Assembly (NCBI RefSeq): GCF_030518235.1
Contig: NZ_JAULSA010000002.1
Coordinates: forward strand, 248,001 to 312,000
DNA length: 64,000 bases
Direction of reading: 5' to 3'
Source: Saccharibacillus sp. CPCC 101409
GTDB taxonomy: Bacteria > Bacillota > Bacilli > Paenibacillales > Paenibacillaceae
Shown: piece after piece, positions 36,757 through 45,986 of the stretch
How the letters are laid out: every line of letters starts with the position of its first letter
Numbering within the stretch: position 1 is the stretch's first letter
Translations under genes and position numbers: made by a program
The notes under the pieces: model-generated
Told to the model about the DNA's origin: nothing
Databases searched by the model: none
The model's input: only the letters and a program-made list of their open reading frames with translations

Positions 36757-37890
36757 ATGCGTGTCGTATTGACCGGCGGCGGGACCGGCGGACATATTTA
36801 TCCCGCTCTCGCCATCGCCGAACAGCTCAAAGCGGATAAACCGGAAACGGAGTTTCTGTATATCGGGGGCAAGCGCGGGCTGGAGAATTCGATCGTGCCC
36901 GCCGCGGGCCTTCCGTTCGAAACGCTCGATATTACCGGCTTTCGCCGCAGCCTGTCGGCGGATAATGTCAAAACGGTTCTCCGCTTTATGCGGGGCGTTC
37001 AGATTTCGTCGCAGCTGCTGGAGAAATTCAAGCCCGACGTCGTGGTCGGCACCGGCGGATATGTGTGCGGTCCCGTCGTCTACGCGGCCCACAAGCTGCG
37101 GATTCCGACGCTGATCCACGAACAGAACGCGATTCCGGGGCTGACCAACCGCTTCCTCAGCCGCTATGTGAATACGGTGGCCGTCAGCTTCGACGGGACG
37201 CAGGGACAGTTCCCGAAAGCCCGCCGTGTGATGTACAGCGGCAATCCGCGTGCCACAACCGTGCACAGAGCGGATCGGGAAGAAGGCTTCGGCCTGCTCG
37301 GTCTGCCTTCCGGCACGCCGATCGCGCTTGTGGTCGGCGGCAGTATCGGAGCGAAAGCGATCAACGAGGCGATGCTCCAGATCGTGCCGGAGATCGCCGG
37401 TATGCCGGAAACGCATTTCGTTTATGTGACCGGCAAACGCTACTACGAAGAAGCCAAGCGCAGCCTGGACGAAGCGCCGTGGACGCCGCCCGCCAATCTG
37501 CATGTTCTGCCGTATGTGGAGCGCATGCCGGAAGTGCTGGCGGCCTCGACGCTGGTCGTCAGCCGGGCGGGCGCGTCTTTCCTGGCCGAAGTCACGTCGC
37601 TCGGCATTCCTTCGGTGCTGATTCCGTCGCCGAACGTGACGAACAACCACCAGGAAGTGAACGCCCGCGCGCTGGAAGACGAAGGCGCGGCGATCGTGAT
37701 TACGGAGCGCGAACTGAGCGGCGGCAGGCTGTTCGCCGCCGTCGAAGCGATCGTGCGCGACGATTATTTGCGCACTCGCATGTCCGAGCGTTCCGCCTCG
37801 CTCGGCAAGCCCGATTCGGCCCGGATTCTGGCCGCCGAACTGGGCAAACTGGCTGTTCGGGCGAAAGCGATTCGCCGAGGTGCGCTGTGA
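36757..37890 (+). CDS. murG: UDP-GlcNAc:lipid I N-acetylglucosaminyltransferase MurG
   Basis: Peripheral membrane GT28 enzyme that turns lipid I into lipid II. 377 residues: glycine-rich VLTGGGTGGHIYPALAIAEQ at the N-terminus, VVGTGGYVCGPVVYAAH, IHEQNAIPGLTNRFLSRYV and the C-terminal SRAGASFLAEVTSLGIPSVL. It is separated from murD by only 4 bp, which leaves no room for the FtsW/SpoVE-type gene that normally precedes it. Confidence 0.96.
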   Translation: MRVVLTGGGTGGHIYPALAIAEQLKADKPETEFLYIGGKRGLENSIVPAAGLPFETLDITGFRRSLSADNVKTVLRFMRGVQISSQLLEKFKPDVVVGTGGYVCGPVVYAAHKLRIPTLIHEQNAIPGLTNRFLSRYVNTVAVSFDGTQGQFPKARRVMYSGNPRATTVHRADREEGFGLLGLPSGTPIALVVGGSIGAKAINEAMLQIVPEIAGMPETHFVYVTGKRYYEEAKRSLDEAPWTPPANLHVLPYVERMPEVLAASTLVVSRAGASFLAEVTSLGIPSVLIPSPNVTNNHQEVNARALEDEGAAIVITERELSGGRLFAAVEAIVRDDYLRTRMSERSASLGKPDSARILAAELGKLAVRAKAIRRGAL

Positions 37891-37903
37891 TCCGGCGTTT
37901 TCT

Positions 37904-37931
37904 TTGCCATCGCGCGCGGCACGTGTATAAT
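37904..37931 (+). promoter_or_regulatory. Promoter upstream of divIB
   Basis: TTGCCA (37904-37909), 16-bp spacer, perfect TATAAT (37926-37931), within the 163-bp murG-divIB gap. Confidence 0.7.
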
Positions 37932-38053
37932 GAACGTAACAAGAGCTTCCGCCGCTTTGGCGGCGGCACTTCCGCTTACTGCGCAATTAACCGTTCGGGC
38001 CGCGCGAATCCACAGGAAACGCGGGGCCGGAAGCGGCCGGATGGGGTACTGCC

Positions 38054-38836
38054 ATGTTGAAAGTCGTCAAACCGACCGAACATCACGAGCAACAAGAAAA
38101 ACCGAATCCGAAGCCGCGCCGCAGAGGGCGGTGGAAGCTGTGGCTGACGATTGCCGTGCTGCTGCTGGCCGTGCTAAGCGTGCTGTTCTTCCGTTCTTCG
38201 CTCAGCCGCATTCAGCAGATCGAAGTCGAAGGCAATGTGTACGTGGACCGTTCGGCGATTATCGAAGCCGCCGGCCTGCGAATCGGCAACCAGTTCTTCA
38301 GTTCGAGCGTGGACAGCGTACAGCGGCGGATCGTGTCCAACCTCAGCGCGGTCGAAAGCGCGACGGTGGAGAAGCGCTTCCCCGGCACGATCGTGCTGAA
38401 AGTCAACGAGTACGATCCCGTCGCTTACGAACTGCTGGACGACGGAACGGTGCAGGCGCTGCTCGGAAGCGGAGCGCAGGTGCAGATCAAAGATCAGGGG
38501 CTGCCGGCCGAGAAGCCGCTGCTGACCGAATGGGCGGGCAAGGACGAAGAGAAAGCCCAGCTGTGCCGGGTTCTCGCTACCATTCCGGACAGCCAGCTGT
38601 CGGACCTGTCGGAGATCATGCCGTCGCAGAGCGTATCGTATCCCGACCAGATCCGGATCTATACGCGGTCGCGCTTCGAAGTGATTACGACCGTTTCGCT
38701 GCTCAAGGACAAGCTTCAACTGCTGGGGGGCATCGTCGAACTTCAGGGGCCGGGCACGGCCACGCTGTTGGATTCCGACAACATCGTGCCTTTCGTCGAC
38801 CCGGAAGCCGAAACGGAAACCGAAGAAACGCCGTGA
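38054..38836 (+). CDS. divIB: Cell division protein DivIB/FtsQ
   Basis: Bitopic divisome protein. 260 residues: long basic cytoplasmic tail (KPRRRGRWK), one membrane helix (LWLTIAVLLLAVLSVLFF, about 36-54), a POTRA domain (LSRIQQIEVEGNVYVDRSAI, ending near residue 125) and a FtsQ beta domain. It lacks the long C-terminal tail of some DivIB proteins; the end is acidic (EAETETEETP). No murB, ylxW, ylxX or sbp gene lies next to it, unlike B. subtilis. Confidence 0.92.
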   Translation: MLKVVKPTEHHEQQEKPNPKPRRRGRWKLWLTIAVLLLAVLSVLFFRSSLSRIQQIEVEGNVYVDRSAIIEAAGLRIGNQFFSSSVDSVQRRIVSNLSAVESATVEKRFPGTIVLKVNEYDPVAYELLDDGTVQALLGSGAQVQIKDQGLPAEKPLLTEWAGKDEEKAQLCRVLATIPDSQLSDLSEIMPSQSVSYPDQIRIYTRSRFEVITTVSLLKDKLQLLGGIVELQGPGTATLLDSDNIVPFVDPEAETETEETP

Positions 38837-38863
38837 CCCCCGCTACTCCCGGTGCATAAAAGA

Positions 38864-38872
38864 TGCTATAAT
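38864..38872 (+). promoter_or_regulatory. Extended -10 promoter of ftsA
   Basis: TGC followed by TATAAT (38867-38872); no recognisable -35. Gives a leader of about 155 nt before ftsA. Confidence 0.6.
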
Positions 38873-38937
38873 ATTTGCTGTATTCTCGCAAAAAGATACA
38901 CAACGGCAATAAAAAAATTCGAAATGAAAGAGGGAAA

Positions 38938-38994
38938 GTTTAAGCCGTGTTGAATTATCTAAGTTAGTACACAACACAAAACCCGGCTTTAAAC
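38938..38994 (+). other. Stem-loop in the ftsA leader
   Basis: GTTTAAGCCG (38938-38947) pairs with CGGCTTTAAAC (38984-38994, one bulged T); a second helix 38948-38952 with 38972-38976 sits above a 7-nt asymmetric internal loop. It lies 26 nt before the ftsA ribosome site and has no T-run, so a role in RNA stability or translation is more likely than termination. Confidence 0.5.
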
Positions 38995-39036
38995 GAACCA
39001 AGTGATCAATTTTTGTAAACGGGAGGTGCCAAGGGC

Positions 39037-40296
39037 TTGAGCAACAATGACATCATTGTTAGTTTGGACATCGGTACATCCAAAGTTCGTGCTATTATCG
39101 GAGAAATGAATAATGGATCCTTTAATATTATTGGAGTTGGATCTGCCGATTCGGAGGGAATCCGAAAAGGCGCCATCGTTGACGTCGATCAGACCGTCCA
39201 GTCGATTCGCGACGCCGTGGAACACGCCGAGCGGATGGTTGGCATTCAAATAGCGGAAGTCTACGTCGGAATTTCGGGCAGCCATATCGGATTGCAGTCC
39301 AGTCGGGGAGTCGTAACGGTATCGAACGAAGACCGGGAAATCGGGGAAGACGATATCGAACGCGTCACCAAAGCGGCCGAAGTCATCGCGCTTCCGCCGG
39401 AACGTGAAATCATCGACGTCGTAGCCAAACAGTTCGTGGTTGACGGCTTGGAGGGAATTCAGGATCCGCGGGGCATGATCGGATCCCGCCTGGAGGTGGA
39501 AGCTACGATCGTCACCGGCGCAAAAACGGCGATACATAACCTTTTGCGCTGCGTGGAAAAAGCCGACCTTAAGGTGAAAGACCTGGTGCTGATTTCCCTC
39601 GGGGCCGGCCAACTGGCGCTCACCAAGGACGAAAAAACGATGCGTACGGCCCTGATCGATATCGGCGCCGGCCAGGCGACGATCTCCATCTTCGAAAACG
39701 GCGGGCATCTGGCCGCCGTGTCGACGCTGCCGATCGGCGGCGAATACGTGACCAACGATATCGCCTACGGCCTGCGTACGGTGACCGATCAGGCGGAGAA
39801 GGTCAAGTTGAAGTACGGCTGCGCCATGATGGCCGATGCCGCGCCGGATGTGGTATTCAAAGTCAACCGCATCGGCAGCACGATCGAAAAAGAATACAGC
39901 CAGGAAGATCTGGCCGCGATTATCGAGCCGCGGGTCCAGGAAATTTTCCAGCTGATTCACCAGGAGATTTATCGGTTGGGCTATCGGGATATTCCCGGCG
40001 GCTATGTGCTGAGCGGCGGAACGGTCGCCATGCCCGGAGTGCTGCAGGTCGCGCAGAGCGAACTTGAAGCTTCGGTGCGTCTGGCGGTGCCGGATTATAT
40101 CGGTGTGCGGGACCCCGCTTTCACGAGCGGGATCGGCATTTTGCACAGCGTGATCCGGCAGAATCGCGGCAGAACCGCCGCGGCGCCGGGCAAAAAGCCG
40201 GTCAATAATCGTCCGAAATCGAGCCCTGCACCGGAGACGGCCCAGAAAACCGGTTTCCTAGAAAAGCTCAAAAATATGTTTAGCGAATTTATATGA
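39037..40296 (+). CDS. ftsA: Cell division protein FtsA
   Basis: Actin-like protein that tethers FtsZ to the membrane. 419 residues: phosphate-1 motif DIIVSLDIGTSKVRAIIGE at the N-terminus, the 1C subdomain around 85-160, phosphate-2 LIDIGAGQATISIF, adenosine motif GYVLSGGTVAMPGVL, and a C-terminal amphipathic helix (GFLEKLKNMFSEFI) preceded by a basic, Pro-rich linker. TTG start set by GGGAGGTG (39021-39028). Followed by ftsZ after 51 bp. Confidence 0.96.
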   Translation: MSNNDIIVSLDIGTSKVRAIIGEMNNGSFNIIGVGSADSEGIRKGAIVDVDQTVQSIRDAVEHAERMVGIQIAEVYVGISGSHIGLQSSRGVVTVSNEDREIGEDDIERVTKAAEVIALPPEREIIDVVAKQFVVDGLEGIQDPRGMIGSRLEVEATIVTGAKTAIHNLLRCVEKADLKVKDLVLISLGAGQLALTKDEKTMRTALIDIGAGQATISIFENGGHLAAVSTLPIGGEYVTNDIAYGLRTVTDQAEKVKLKYGCAMMADAAPDVVFKVNRIGSTIEKEYSQEDLAAIIEPRVQEIFQLIHQEIYRLGYRDIPGGYVLSGGTVAMPGVLQVAQSELEASVRLAVPDYIGVRDPAFTSGIGILHSVIRQNRGRTAAAPGKKPVNNRPKSSPAPETAQKTGFLEKLKNMFSEFI

Positions 40297-40347
40297 AGAT
40301 AAATATCACGAGCCCATCCAAGGAAAACGAGGGGGAGATGGAGGAAT

Positions 40348-41466
40348 ATGTTGGAATTCGATTTCGAAATGGAGAGCCTGGCGCGTATTAAAGTCATCGG
40401 TGTAGGCGGCGGCGGAAGCAATGCCGTCAACCGGATGATCGAGAACGGCGTACAGGGAGTAGAATTTATTACCGTCAATACGGATGCCCAGGCGCTGCAC
40501 CTGGCCAAGTCGGAACATAAACTGCAAATCGGCGACAAATTGACACGCGGACTCGGCGCGGGGGCCAATCCGGAAGTGGGCAAGAAAGCCGCGGAAGAAT
40601 CCCGCGAACTGATCAGCAATACGCTCAAGGGCGCGGACATGGTATTCGTAACCGCGGGCATGGGCGGCGGCACCGGTACGGGAGCCGCTCCCGTCATCGC
40701 CGAAATCGCGCGCGAATGCGGCGCGCTGACGGTCGGCGTCGTGACGCGTCCGTTTACGTTCGAAGGACGCAAGCGGGCCGCGCAGGCCATTCTTGGCATC
40801 GAAGCGCTCAAAGAAAAAGTCGATACGCTGATCGTGATTCCGAACGACCGGCTGCTCGAGATCGTCGACAAGAAAACGCCGATGCTCGAAGCTTTCCGCG
40901 AGGCGGACAACGTACTGCGTCAAGCGGTGCAGGGTATTTCCGACCTGATTAAAGTACCGGGCTTGATCAACCTCGACTTTGCCGACGTGAAGACGATCAT
41001 GACCGAGCGCGGCTCCGCGCTGATGGGCATCGGCGAAGCTTCCGGCGAGAACCGCGCGACGGAAGCGGCGCGCAAAGCGATCATGAGTCCGCTGCTGGAG
41101 ACGTCCATCGAAGGCGCAAGAGGCGTCATCATGAATATCACCGGCGGTTCGAACCTGTCGCTGTACGAAGTCAACGAAGCGGCCGAGATCGTCATCGAAG
41201 CTTCCGATCCGGAAGTCAACATGATCTTCGGCGCGATTATCGAAGAAGAAATGAAAGACGATATCAAGGTGACGGTCATCGCCACCGGATTCGAACACAA
41301 ACCTTCCGATATGAAGCCGCCGGTGCGTCGTCCGTCCGCTCAGCAGCCGGAAGGCGAAGGCGACCGCTCCAAGCCGCAGCGTCCGGCGTTCGATCAGCAG
41401 GCGGGGTCGGACCAGCTGGATATCCCGACTTTCCTGCGCAACCGTTCGCGGCAGAACAACGACTAG
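40348..41466 (+). CDS. ftsZ: Cell division protein FtsZ
   Basis: Tubulin-like GTPase that forms the Z ring. 372 residues: nucleotide loop [16 protein letters not shown], the tubulin signature [17 protein letters not shown] (about 106-122), synergy loop [11 protein letters not shown], a variable linker (about 315-352) and the conserved C-terminal peptide [13 protein letters not shown], which docks FtsA and SepF. GGAGG precedes the start. A terminator follows directly; no spoIIGA, sigE or sigG gene is downstream. Confidence 0.98.
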   Translation: MLEFDFEMESLARIKVIGVGGGGSNAVNRMIENGVQGVEFITVNTDAQALHLAKSEHKLQIGDKLTRGLGAGANPEVGKKAAEESRELISNTLKGADMVFVTAGMGGGTGTGAAPVIAEIARECGALTVGVVTRPFTFEGRKRAAQAILGIEALKEKVDTLIVIPNDRLLEIVDKKTPMLEAFREADNVLRQAVQGISDLIKVPGLINLDFADVKTIMTERGSALMGIGEASGENRATEAARKAIMSPLLETSIEGARGVIMNITGGSNLSLYEVNEAAEIVIEASDPEVNMIFGAIIEEEMKDDIKVTVIATGFEHKPSDMKPPVRRPSAQQPEGEGDRSKPQRPAFDQQAGSDQLDIPTFLRNRSRQNND

Positions 41467-41534
41467 TAATTTATCTATCAGTAACCCGAGCGGAGCCGGC
41501 CCTGTGCCGGAATCCGTATCGGAAGCGTTTATTC

Positions 41535-41572
41535 AAGATCCGCTTTCGTTATCCGGAAGCGGATCTTTTTTT
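41535..41572 (+). terminator. Terminator after ftsZ
   Basis: Perfect 11-bp stem AAGATCCGCTT/AAGCGGATCTT (41535-41545 with 41557-41567), T-run to 41572. Confidence 0.92.
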
Positions 41573-41639
41573 CAAATTCGGGCTTTGACCGCGCGGAAGC
41601 CGCATCGTTCCGCACGGTCGGGAAAGGAGCGTTTCGAAC

Positions 41640-42515
41640 ATGTCCCTGCTGCAAGAGCCGTTCGTCCGCCGGATCGCGGAGAACGGAGCCGAGCTGTTTG
41701 AGATCGGCCCGTGGAAAGAAGACGAAGAGCTGAGCGCCGGCTTTACGGGCCGGGGCGGCGGAGTCAGCGAAGGTTTCCGCGCTTCCTTGAACTGCGCGCT
41801 GCATGTCGGCGACAATCCCGAGCATGTGGCGCTCAACCGGGCCCGCGTAGCGGAAGCGGCGGGATTCCGGTTCGAAGACTGGACCTGCGGCGAGCAGGTG
41901 CATCTGGCCGAGGTCGCGATCGTTACGGCGGAAGACCGCGGCCGCGGCCGGCTGGAGCGGGCGGACGCTTTCCAGGATACCGACGGCCTGCTGACCGATG
42001 TGCCGGGCGTGATGCTGACTTCGTTCTACGCCGACTGCGTGCCGCTGTATTTCTTCGATCCCGCGCGCCGGGTCGTCGGATTGGCCCATGCGGGCTGGAA
42101 AGGCACCGTAGCCCGGATCGGGCGGCGGATGGTCGAAGCGATGACCGCACATTACGGCAGCGATCCGGCGGATATTCAAACCGCGATCGGCCCGAGTATC
42201 GGCGAAAGCCGGTACGAAGTGGACAGGGCGGTGCTGGACCGCGTACGCGTTTTGCTGGAGGAAGAGCCGGGTAATGATTCATGTTCGATTTCCGACTTCT
42301 CGCAGGATCTGGGAGGCGGCACAGCGCTGTTGAACTTGAAAGAATTGAACCGACACATTATGATAAAAGCAGGAATACGTCCGGAAAGCATCGTTTGTAC
42401 GAACTGGTGCACGAGCAGCCGGACCGATCTGTTCTTTTCGCATCGGCAGGAAAACGGACGGACCGGCAGAATGGCAAGCTGGATTGGACGGAAAGAAGGA
42501 GGCACGTTCCGGTGA
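41640..42515 (+). CDS. pgeF: Peptidoglycan editing factor PgeF (YlmD, former multicopper 'laccase' domain)
   Basis: PgeF-family hydrolase; the E. coli enzyme removes wrongly inserted L-Ser from peptidoglycan precursors, and older papers describe laccase or purine nucleosidase activity. 291 residues. The metal ligands are visible in CGEQVHLA (His), SFYADCVPLYFFD (Cys) and VGLAHAGWKGTVAR (His). AAAGGAG lies 10-15 nt upstream. Its stop overlaps the ylmE start (GTGA, 42512-42515), linking the two. Confidence 0.92.
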   Translation: MSLLQEPFVRRIAENGAELFEIGPWKEDEELSAGFTGRGGGVSEGFRASLNCALHVGDNPEHVALNRARVAEAAGFRFEDWTCGEQVHLAEVAIVTAEDRGRGRLERADAFQDTDGLLTDVPGVMLTSFYADCVPLYFFDPARRVVGLAHAGWKGTVARIGRRMVEAMTAHYGSDPADIQTAIGPSIGESRYEVDRAVLDRVRVLLEEEPGNDSCSISDFSQDLGGGTALLNLKELNRHIMIKAGIRPESIVCTNWCTSSRTDLFFSHRQENGRTGRMASWIGRKEGGTFR

Positions 42516-43201
42516 CATTGGAACAGCGGATCGCGCAGGTGAACGAATCGATCGCCGAAGCTTGCAAGCGCGCGGGCAGATCGCCCGAAGAAGTAAACGT
42601 TGTAGCGGTGACCAAATACGTGTCCGCAGAGATGACCGGGAAAGTGCTGGACAGCGGAGTCGAACATATCGGCGAGAACCGCTGGCAGACCGCCAGACCC
42701 AAATGGGAAGCGCTCGGCGATCGGGGGACGTGGCATTTTATCGGTCAGCTGCAAAGCAACAAAGTGAAAGACATTATCGGCAAGTTTGCGTATATTCATT
42801 CGCTGGATCGGCTGTCGCTGGCGCGCGAGCTTGAACGTCAGGCGGCCGCCGCCGATATAAAGATTAAAGCTTTCGTTCAGGTCAATATCTCCGGCGAAGA
42901 ATCCAAATCCGGCATGCTTCCGGAGGAGACGTTCGAATTTATGCGCCGGATGCGGGACTTCCCGCATATCGACGCGATCGGGCTGATGACCATGGCTCCG
43001 CTGGACGGCGAAGCCGAAGCGGCCCGGCCCGTATTTCGCGGACTGCGGGAGCTGAAAGACCGGCTGAACGCAAGCGGAGAACCGGCGAAGCCGCTGGAGC
43101 ATCTGTCCATGGGCATGTCGGGAGATTTCGAAGTGGCGATCGAAGAAGGCGCGACCTGGGTTCGCCTGGGTTCTATTCTCGTAGGAAAAGAGGAGGACTG
43201 A
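42512..43201 (+). CDS. ylmE: YggS/YlmE-type PLP homeostasis protein
   Basis: Non-catalytic PLP-binding barrel protein that keeps vitamin B6 and amino acid pools in balance. 229 residues: VVAVTKYVSAEM (PLP-lysine, residue about 37), GENRWQTARPKW, WHFIGQLQSNKVKDII and LSMGMSGDFEVAIEEGATWV, the last two being family signatures. The GTG start is set by AAGGAGG (42496-42502) and overlaps the pgeF stop. It precedes sepF as in B. subtilis. Confidence 0.93.
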   Translation: MTLEQRIAQVNESIAEACKRAGRSPEEVNVVAVTKYVSAEMTGKVLDSGVEHIGENRWQTARPKWEALGDRGTWHFIGQLQSNKVKDIIGKFAYIHSLDRLSLARELERQAAAADIKIKAFVQVNISGEESKSGMLPEETFEFMRRMRDFPHIDAIGLMTMAPLDGEAEAARPVFRGLRELKDRLNASGEPAKPLEHLSMGMSGDFEVAIEEGATWVRLGSILVGKEED

Positions 43202-43203
43202 CG

Positions 43204-43656
43204 ATGGGTGTCATGAACCGCTTTATGAATTTTCTTGGCCTGCAGGAAGAAGAGGAAATCGTAGAGCGCGAGAAAGTAGTCGAACCGGAAGAGCAGGCGT
43301 ACGAACCGGCCGCGAACTACGAAACGCGTAAAAATGCCAAAGCGAACAATGTGGTCAGCATACATTCGCAGAAAAATGTGAAAGTGGTGCTGTCGGAACC
43401 GCGTACGTTCGACGATGCTCAGCAAATTGCCGATCATCTGCGGGCGCATCGTTCGGTCGTCGTCAATTTGCAGCAGGTCCGCAAAGACCAGGCCAAGCGG
43501 ATTTTCGACTTTTTGAACGGTACGTTGTATGCGATTAACGGCAATATCGCCAAAGTCGGAGGAGATATTTTCCTTTGCACGCCGGATACCGTCGAAGTGG
43601 AAGGCTCGATTGCCGACCTGCTGCGCGACGACCAAGACTTTAATCAAATGAGGTGA
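43204..43656 (+). CDS. sepF: Cell division protein SepF
   Basis: Membrane-bending anchor of FtsZ that forms rings. 150 residues: N-terminal amphipathic helix [13 protein letters not shown] (membrane binding), an acidic linker (about 15-55), then the globular SepF domain with [20 protein letters not shown] and [27 protein letters not shown] (43190-43196) precedes it, 2 bp after the ylmE stop. Confidence 0.95.
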   Translation: MGVMNRFMNFLGLQEEEEIVEREKVVEPEEQAYEPAANYETRKNAKANNVVSIHSQKNVKVVLSEPRTFDDAQQIADHLRAHRSVVVNLQQVRKDQAKRIFDFLNGTLYAINGNIAKVGGDIFLCTPDTVEVEGSIADLLRDDQDFNQMR

Positions 43657-43663
43657 AATAAGC

Positions 43664-43957
43664 TTGGCATCTTTCCTTATTCAGCTTCACGATTTTTGGG
43701 TTCCTACGTTGTACCAAATTTATTCGATGCTTCTGATTATTTATATCCTGATGTCCTGGGTACCGAATGTGCGCGAAAGCGTGGTCGGCGTGTGGCTCGG
43801 AAAAATTACCGAACCGTACCTCTCGATCTTCCGCCGCTTTATTCCGCCAATAGGCGGGATGCTTGATATTTCCCCGATTGTGGCTTTCTTCGTTCTCCGG
43901 TTTGTCGTCGCGGGTTTACAGTACCTGATCGAGTTGCTGATTCAGGCACTGTATTAA
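43664..43957 (+). CDS. ylmG: YggT family membrane protein (YlmG)
   Basis: 97 residues with two membrane helices ([16 protein letters not shown] and the C-terminal hydrophobic span [19 protein letters not shown]) and the YggT-family blocks [18 protein letters not shown] and [18 protein letters not shown]. The function is not established; homologues are linked to division and chloroplast nucleoid organisation. TTG start with AGGTG close upstream, 7 bp after sepF. Confidence 0.9.
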   Translation: MASFLIQLHDFWVPTLYQIYSMLLIIYILMSWVPNVRESVVGVWLGKITEPYLSIFRRFIPPIGGMLDISPIVAFFVLRFVVAGLQYLIELLIQALY

Positions 43958-43980
43958 GACGAAGCAGGGAGGGAAGCCGC

Positions 43981-44763
43981 TTGTCCAAAAAACTATACGA
44001 GCACGTCCATCCCGACGAGCGCGAGTTCGTGGATCGCGCCGCCGAATGGCTGGAGGGAGCGGCCCGCTATCACGAAGTGAAGCTGACCGACTTTCTCGAT
44101 CCGCGGCAGGCGCAGATTCTGGAGATGCTGGCCGGTTCGGAGCCCGATGTGCGAATCCGCCTGAGCGGCGGAGGAACGCACGCCGAGCGCTGCCGGGCGT
44201 TGATTGCGCCGGATTACCGGGAACTGGACGGCGAAGACATGAAGCTTGCCGTGCTGTCGATTACGCCCGCGGATACCAAATTCACGGATATCGGGCACGG
44301 CGATTATATGGGATCGGTTCTCGGGCTCGGCATGAAAAGAGCCAAGATCGGCGATATTCATCCGCGCGAGGACGGCTGCCACATTGTGGTCGCCGCCGAG
44401 ATCGCGGATTTTCTTAATCTGGAGCTGCGCCAGGTGCACCGGGTCAACGTATTCACGGAAGTGCTGCCGCTCGAACGGCTGCAATCGTCGGAGTCTGAAC
44501 TGATGGAAATGGAATTAACCGTCGCTTCGCCGCGGCTCGACGCAATCGTCAGCGATGTGTACCGGATGAGTCGGGCGAAGATTCTGGCTCCGATCAAAGC
44601 CGGACGCTGCCGGGTCAACTGGAAAGTGGAGGAAGATCCGTCCAACGCGCTGAGAACCGGCGATACCGTTTCGCTGCAGGGTTTCGGACGTTTTCGGGTG
44701 CTGGAGATCGGCGATCTGACCAAGAAAGGCCGGTATCGCGTCCGAATCGGCAAATTTGTATAG
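43981..44763 (+). CDS. ylmH: S4-domain RNA-binding protein YlmH
   Basis: 260 residues: an N-terminal YlmH domain (about 1-175, FLDPRQAQILEMLAGSEPDV) and a C-terminal S4 RNA-binding domain (LDAIVSDVYRMSRAKILAPI, then AGRCRVNWKVEEDPS). In B. subtilis YlmH binds ribosomes and helps rescue stalled nascent chains; that function is known for the family, not shown here. TTG start set by AGGGAGGGAAG, 23 bp after ylmG. Confidence 0.92.
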   Translation: MSKKLYEHVHPDEREFVDRAAEWLEGAARYHEVKLTDFLDPRQAQILEMLAGSEPDVRIRLSGGGTHAERCRALIAPDYRELDGEDMKLAVLSITPADTKFTDIGHGDYMGSVLGLGMKRAKIGDIHPREDGCHIVVAAEIADFLNLELRQVHRVNVFTEVLPLERLQSSESELMEMELTVASPRLDAIVSDVYRMSRAKILAPIKAGRCRVNWKVEEDPSNALRTGDTVSLQGFGRFRVLEIGDLTKKGRYRVRIGKFV

Positions 44764-44935
44764 ATCATTTGTGTGGAACTATGCAGGAATTCGAAGCCGG
44801 GCGTCGAAATTTCGATAAAGCAAAGTCAAAGGAAGGTCCGCTGCGCTTGGGCGCGGCGGCCGATGCTGTAACGTGATCGGACCGGCCGTCTTGCCGAGGG
44901 GTTGGCAGCGCGCGAATATATTGGAGGTGCACATC

Positions 44936-45463
44936 ATGGCATTAACACCGCTGGATATACATAATAAAGAATTCAGCCGGCGTCTTCGGGGATACGACGA
45001 AGATGAAGTCAACGAGTTTCTGGACCAGGTCATCAAAGATTACGAGAGCGTAATTCGCGAGAACAAAGACCTGCTGCACCGCATGGCGTCGATGGAAGAA
45101 CGGCTGAATCATTTTATGAATCTGGAAGAAACGCTCAGCAAAACGATTATCGTGGCGCAGGAAGCGGCGGACGAAGTGCGCGGCAACGCCAAAAAGGAAG
45201 CGCAGCTCGTCGTAAAAGAAGCGGAGAAAAACGCCGACCGGATTATCAACGAATCGCTGGTCAAGTCGCGTAAAGTCGCCGTGGAAATGGAAGAGCTCAA
45301 AAAGCAGGCTTCCATCTACCGCACGCGTTTCCGCACGCTGATCGAAGCGCAGCTCGATCTGCTCGGCCAGGACGGCTGGGACGCGCTGGACCGCCAGAGC
45401 CGCGAACTGGACCGCGAGATGGAACAGGCGCAGGCGGAACGCACGGTTCGCGATTTGTACTGA
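44936..45463 (+). CDS. divIVA: Septum/pole placement protein DivIVA
   Basis: Coiled-coil protein that marks negatively curved membrane at septa and poles. 175 residues: conserved N-terminal lipid-binding segment MALTPLDIHNKEFSRRLRGY, DEDEVNEFLDQVIKDYESVI, then long coiled coils to about residue 160. The start at 44936 has GGAGGTG (44923-44929). The 172-bp leader has a possible branched structure around 44835-44883. Confidence 0.95.
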   Translation: MALTPLDIHNKEFSRRLRGYDEDEVNEFLDQVIKDYESVIRENKDLLHRMASMEERLNHFMNLEETLSKTIIVAQEAADEVRGNAKKEAQLVVKEAEKNADRIINESLVKSRKVAVEMEELKKQASIYRTRFRTLIEAQLDLLGQDGWDALDRQSRELDREMEQAQAERTVRDLY

Positions 45464-45521
45464 AAGCGCAGACGATGCGGCGGCCGTGCAATTCGGATTC
45501 CGGCGCAGTTTCTGGCGACTA

Positions 45522-45550
45522 TTGACAACCGGCGCGGATAGCGCTATAAA
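45522..45550 (+). promoter_or_regulatory. Promoter of ileS
   Basis: Consensus TTGACA (45522-45527), 17-bp spacer, TATAAA (45545-45550); transcription would begin just before the T-box leader. Confidence 0.88.
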
Positions 45551-45556
45551 TAAAAG

Positions 45557-45960
45557 ACGCCTGCGAGCTTTTTGCGGCGCAGCAATTGATTGCACATGAT
45601 CCAAATTCATGGATGGGAACAGTACGTCATGCAGACGTTCTCCAGAGAGCCGGGCCTTAACGAGCTGAAAGCCGGCGTACGGAGCATTGGCGGAAGATCG
45701 TCCCGGAGAAGCGCGTCCCAAAGCTTTTTCAAACCCGAACGTTCGGCGGAGGAGAAGCGAAGTAAGCCGTGCCGGAAGCCGACCGTTACAGCGGCCCCGC
45801 GTTTATAGACGCGGAAGACAAGGTGTCGCTCACAGCGCGATGCCGCGAACCCGGGAGGCAGCTCCGCGCGGTTCCGGCAGACCGAAGCGCGGAGCGAAAC
45901 AAGGGTGGTAACGCGAGCTAACCTCGTCCCTTTTCAGGGGCGGGGTTTTATTTATTTTTT
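45557..45960 (+). promoter_or_regulatory. T-box riboswitch of ileS (isoleucine)
   Basis: tRNA-sensing leader that permits ileS transcription when tRNA-Ile is uncharged. Stem I carries the AGAGAG bulge sequence (about 45643), the apical CTGAAAGCCGG and a specifier region GGAAGATCGTCC in which ATC (45697-45699) reads as an isoleucine codon; a nearby ATT (45686-45688) is the other candidate, also isoleucine. The T-box AAGGGTGGTAACGCG (45901-45915) offers TGGT to pair with the ACCA end of tRNA-Ile. The terminator stem is ACCTCGTCCCT/AGGGGCGGGGT (about 45921-45947) followed by TTTTATTTATTTTTT. Confidence 0.93.
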
Positions 45961-45986
45961 ATCCCTTATACAAAGGAGCCGACCCC

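Noticed and set aside
37065-38060. Overlapping + strand frame within murG extending to divIB
   Set aside because: Out-of-frame shadow of murG; Arg-rich composition and no motif.
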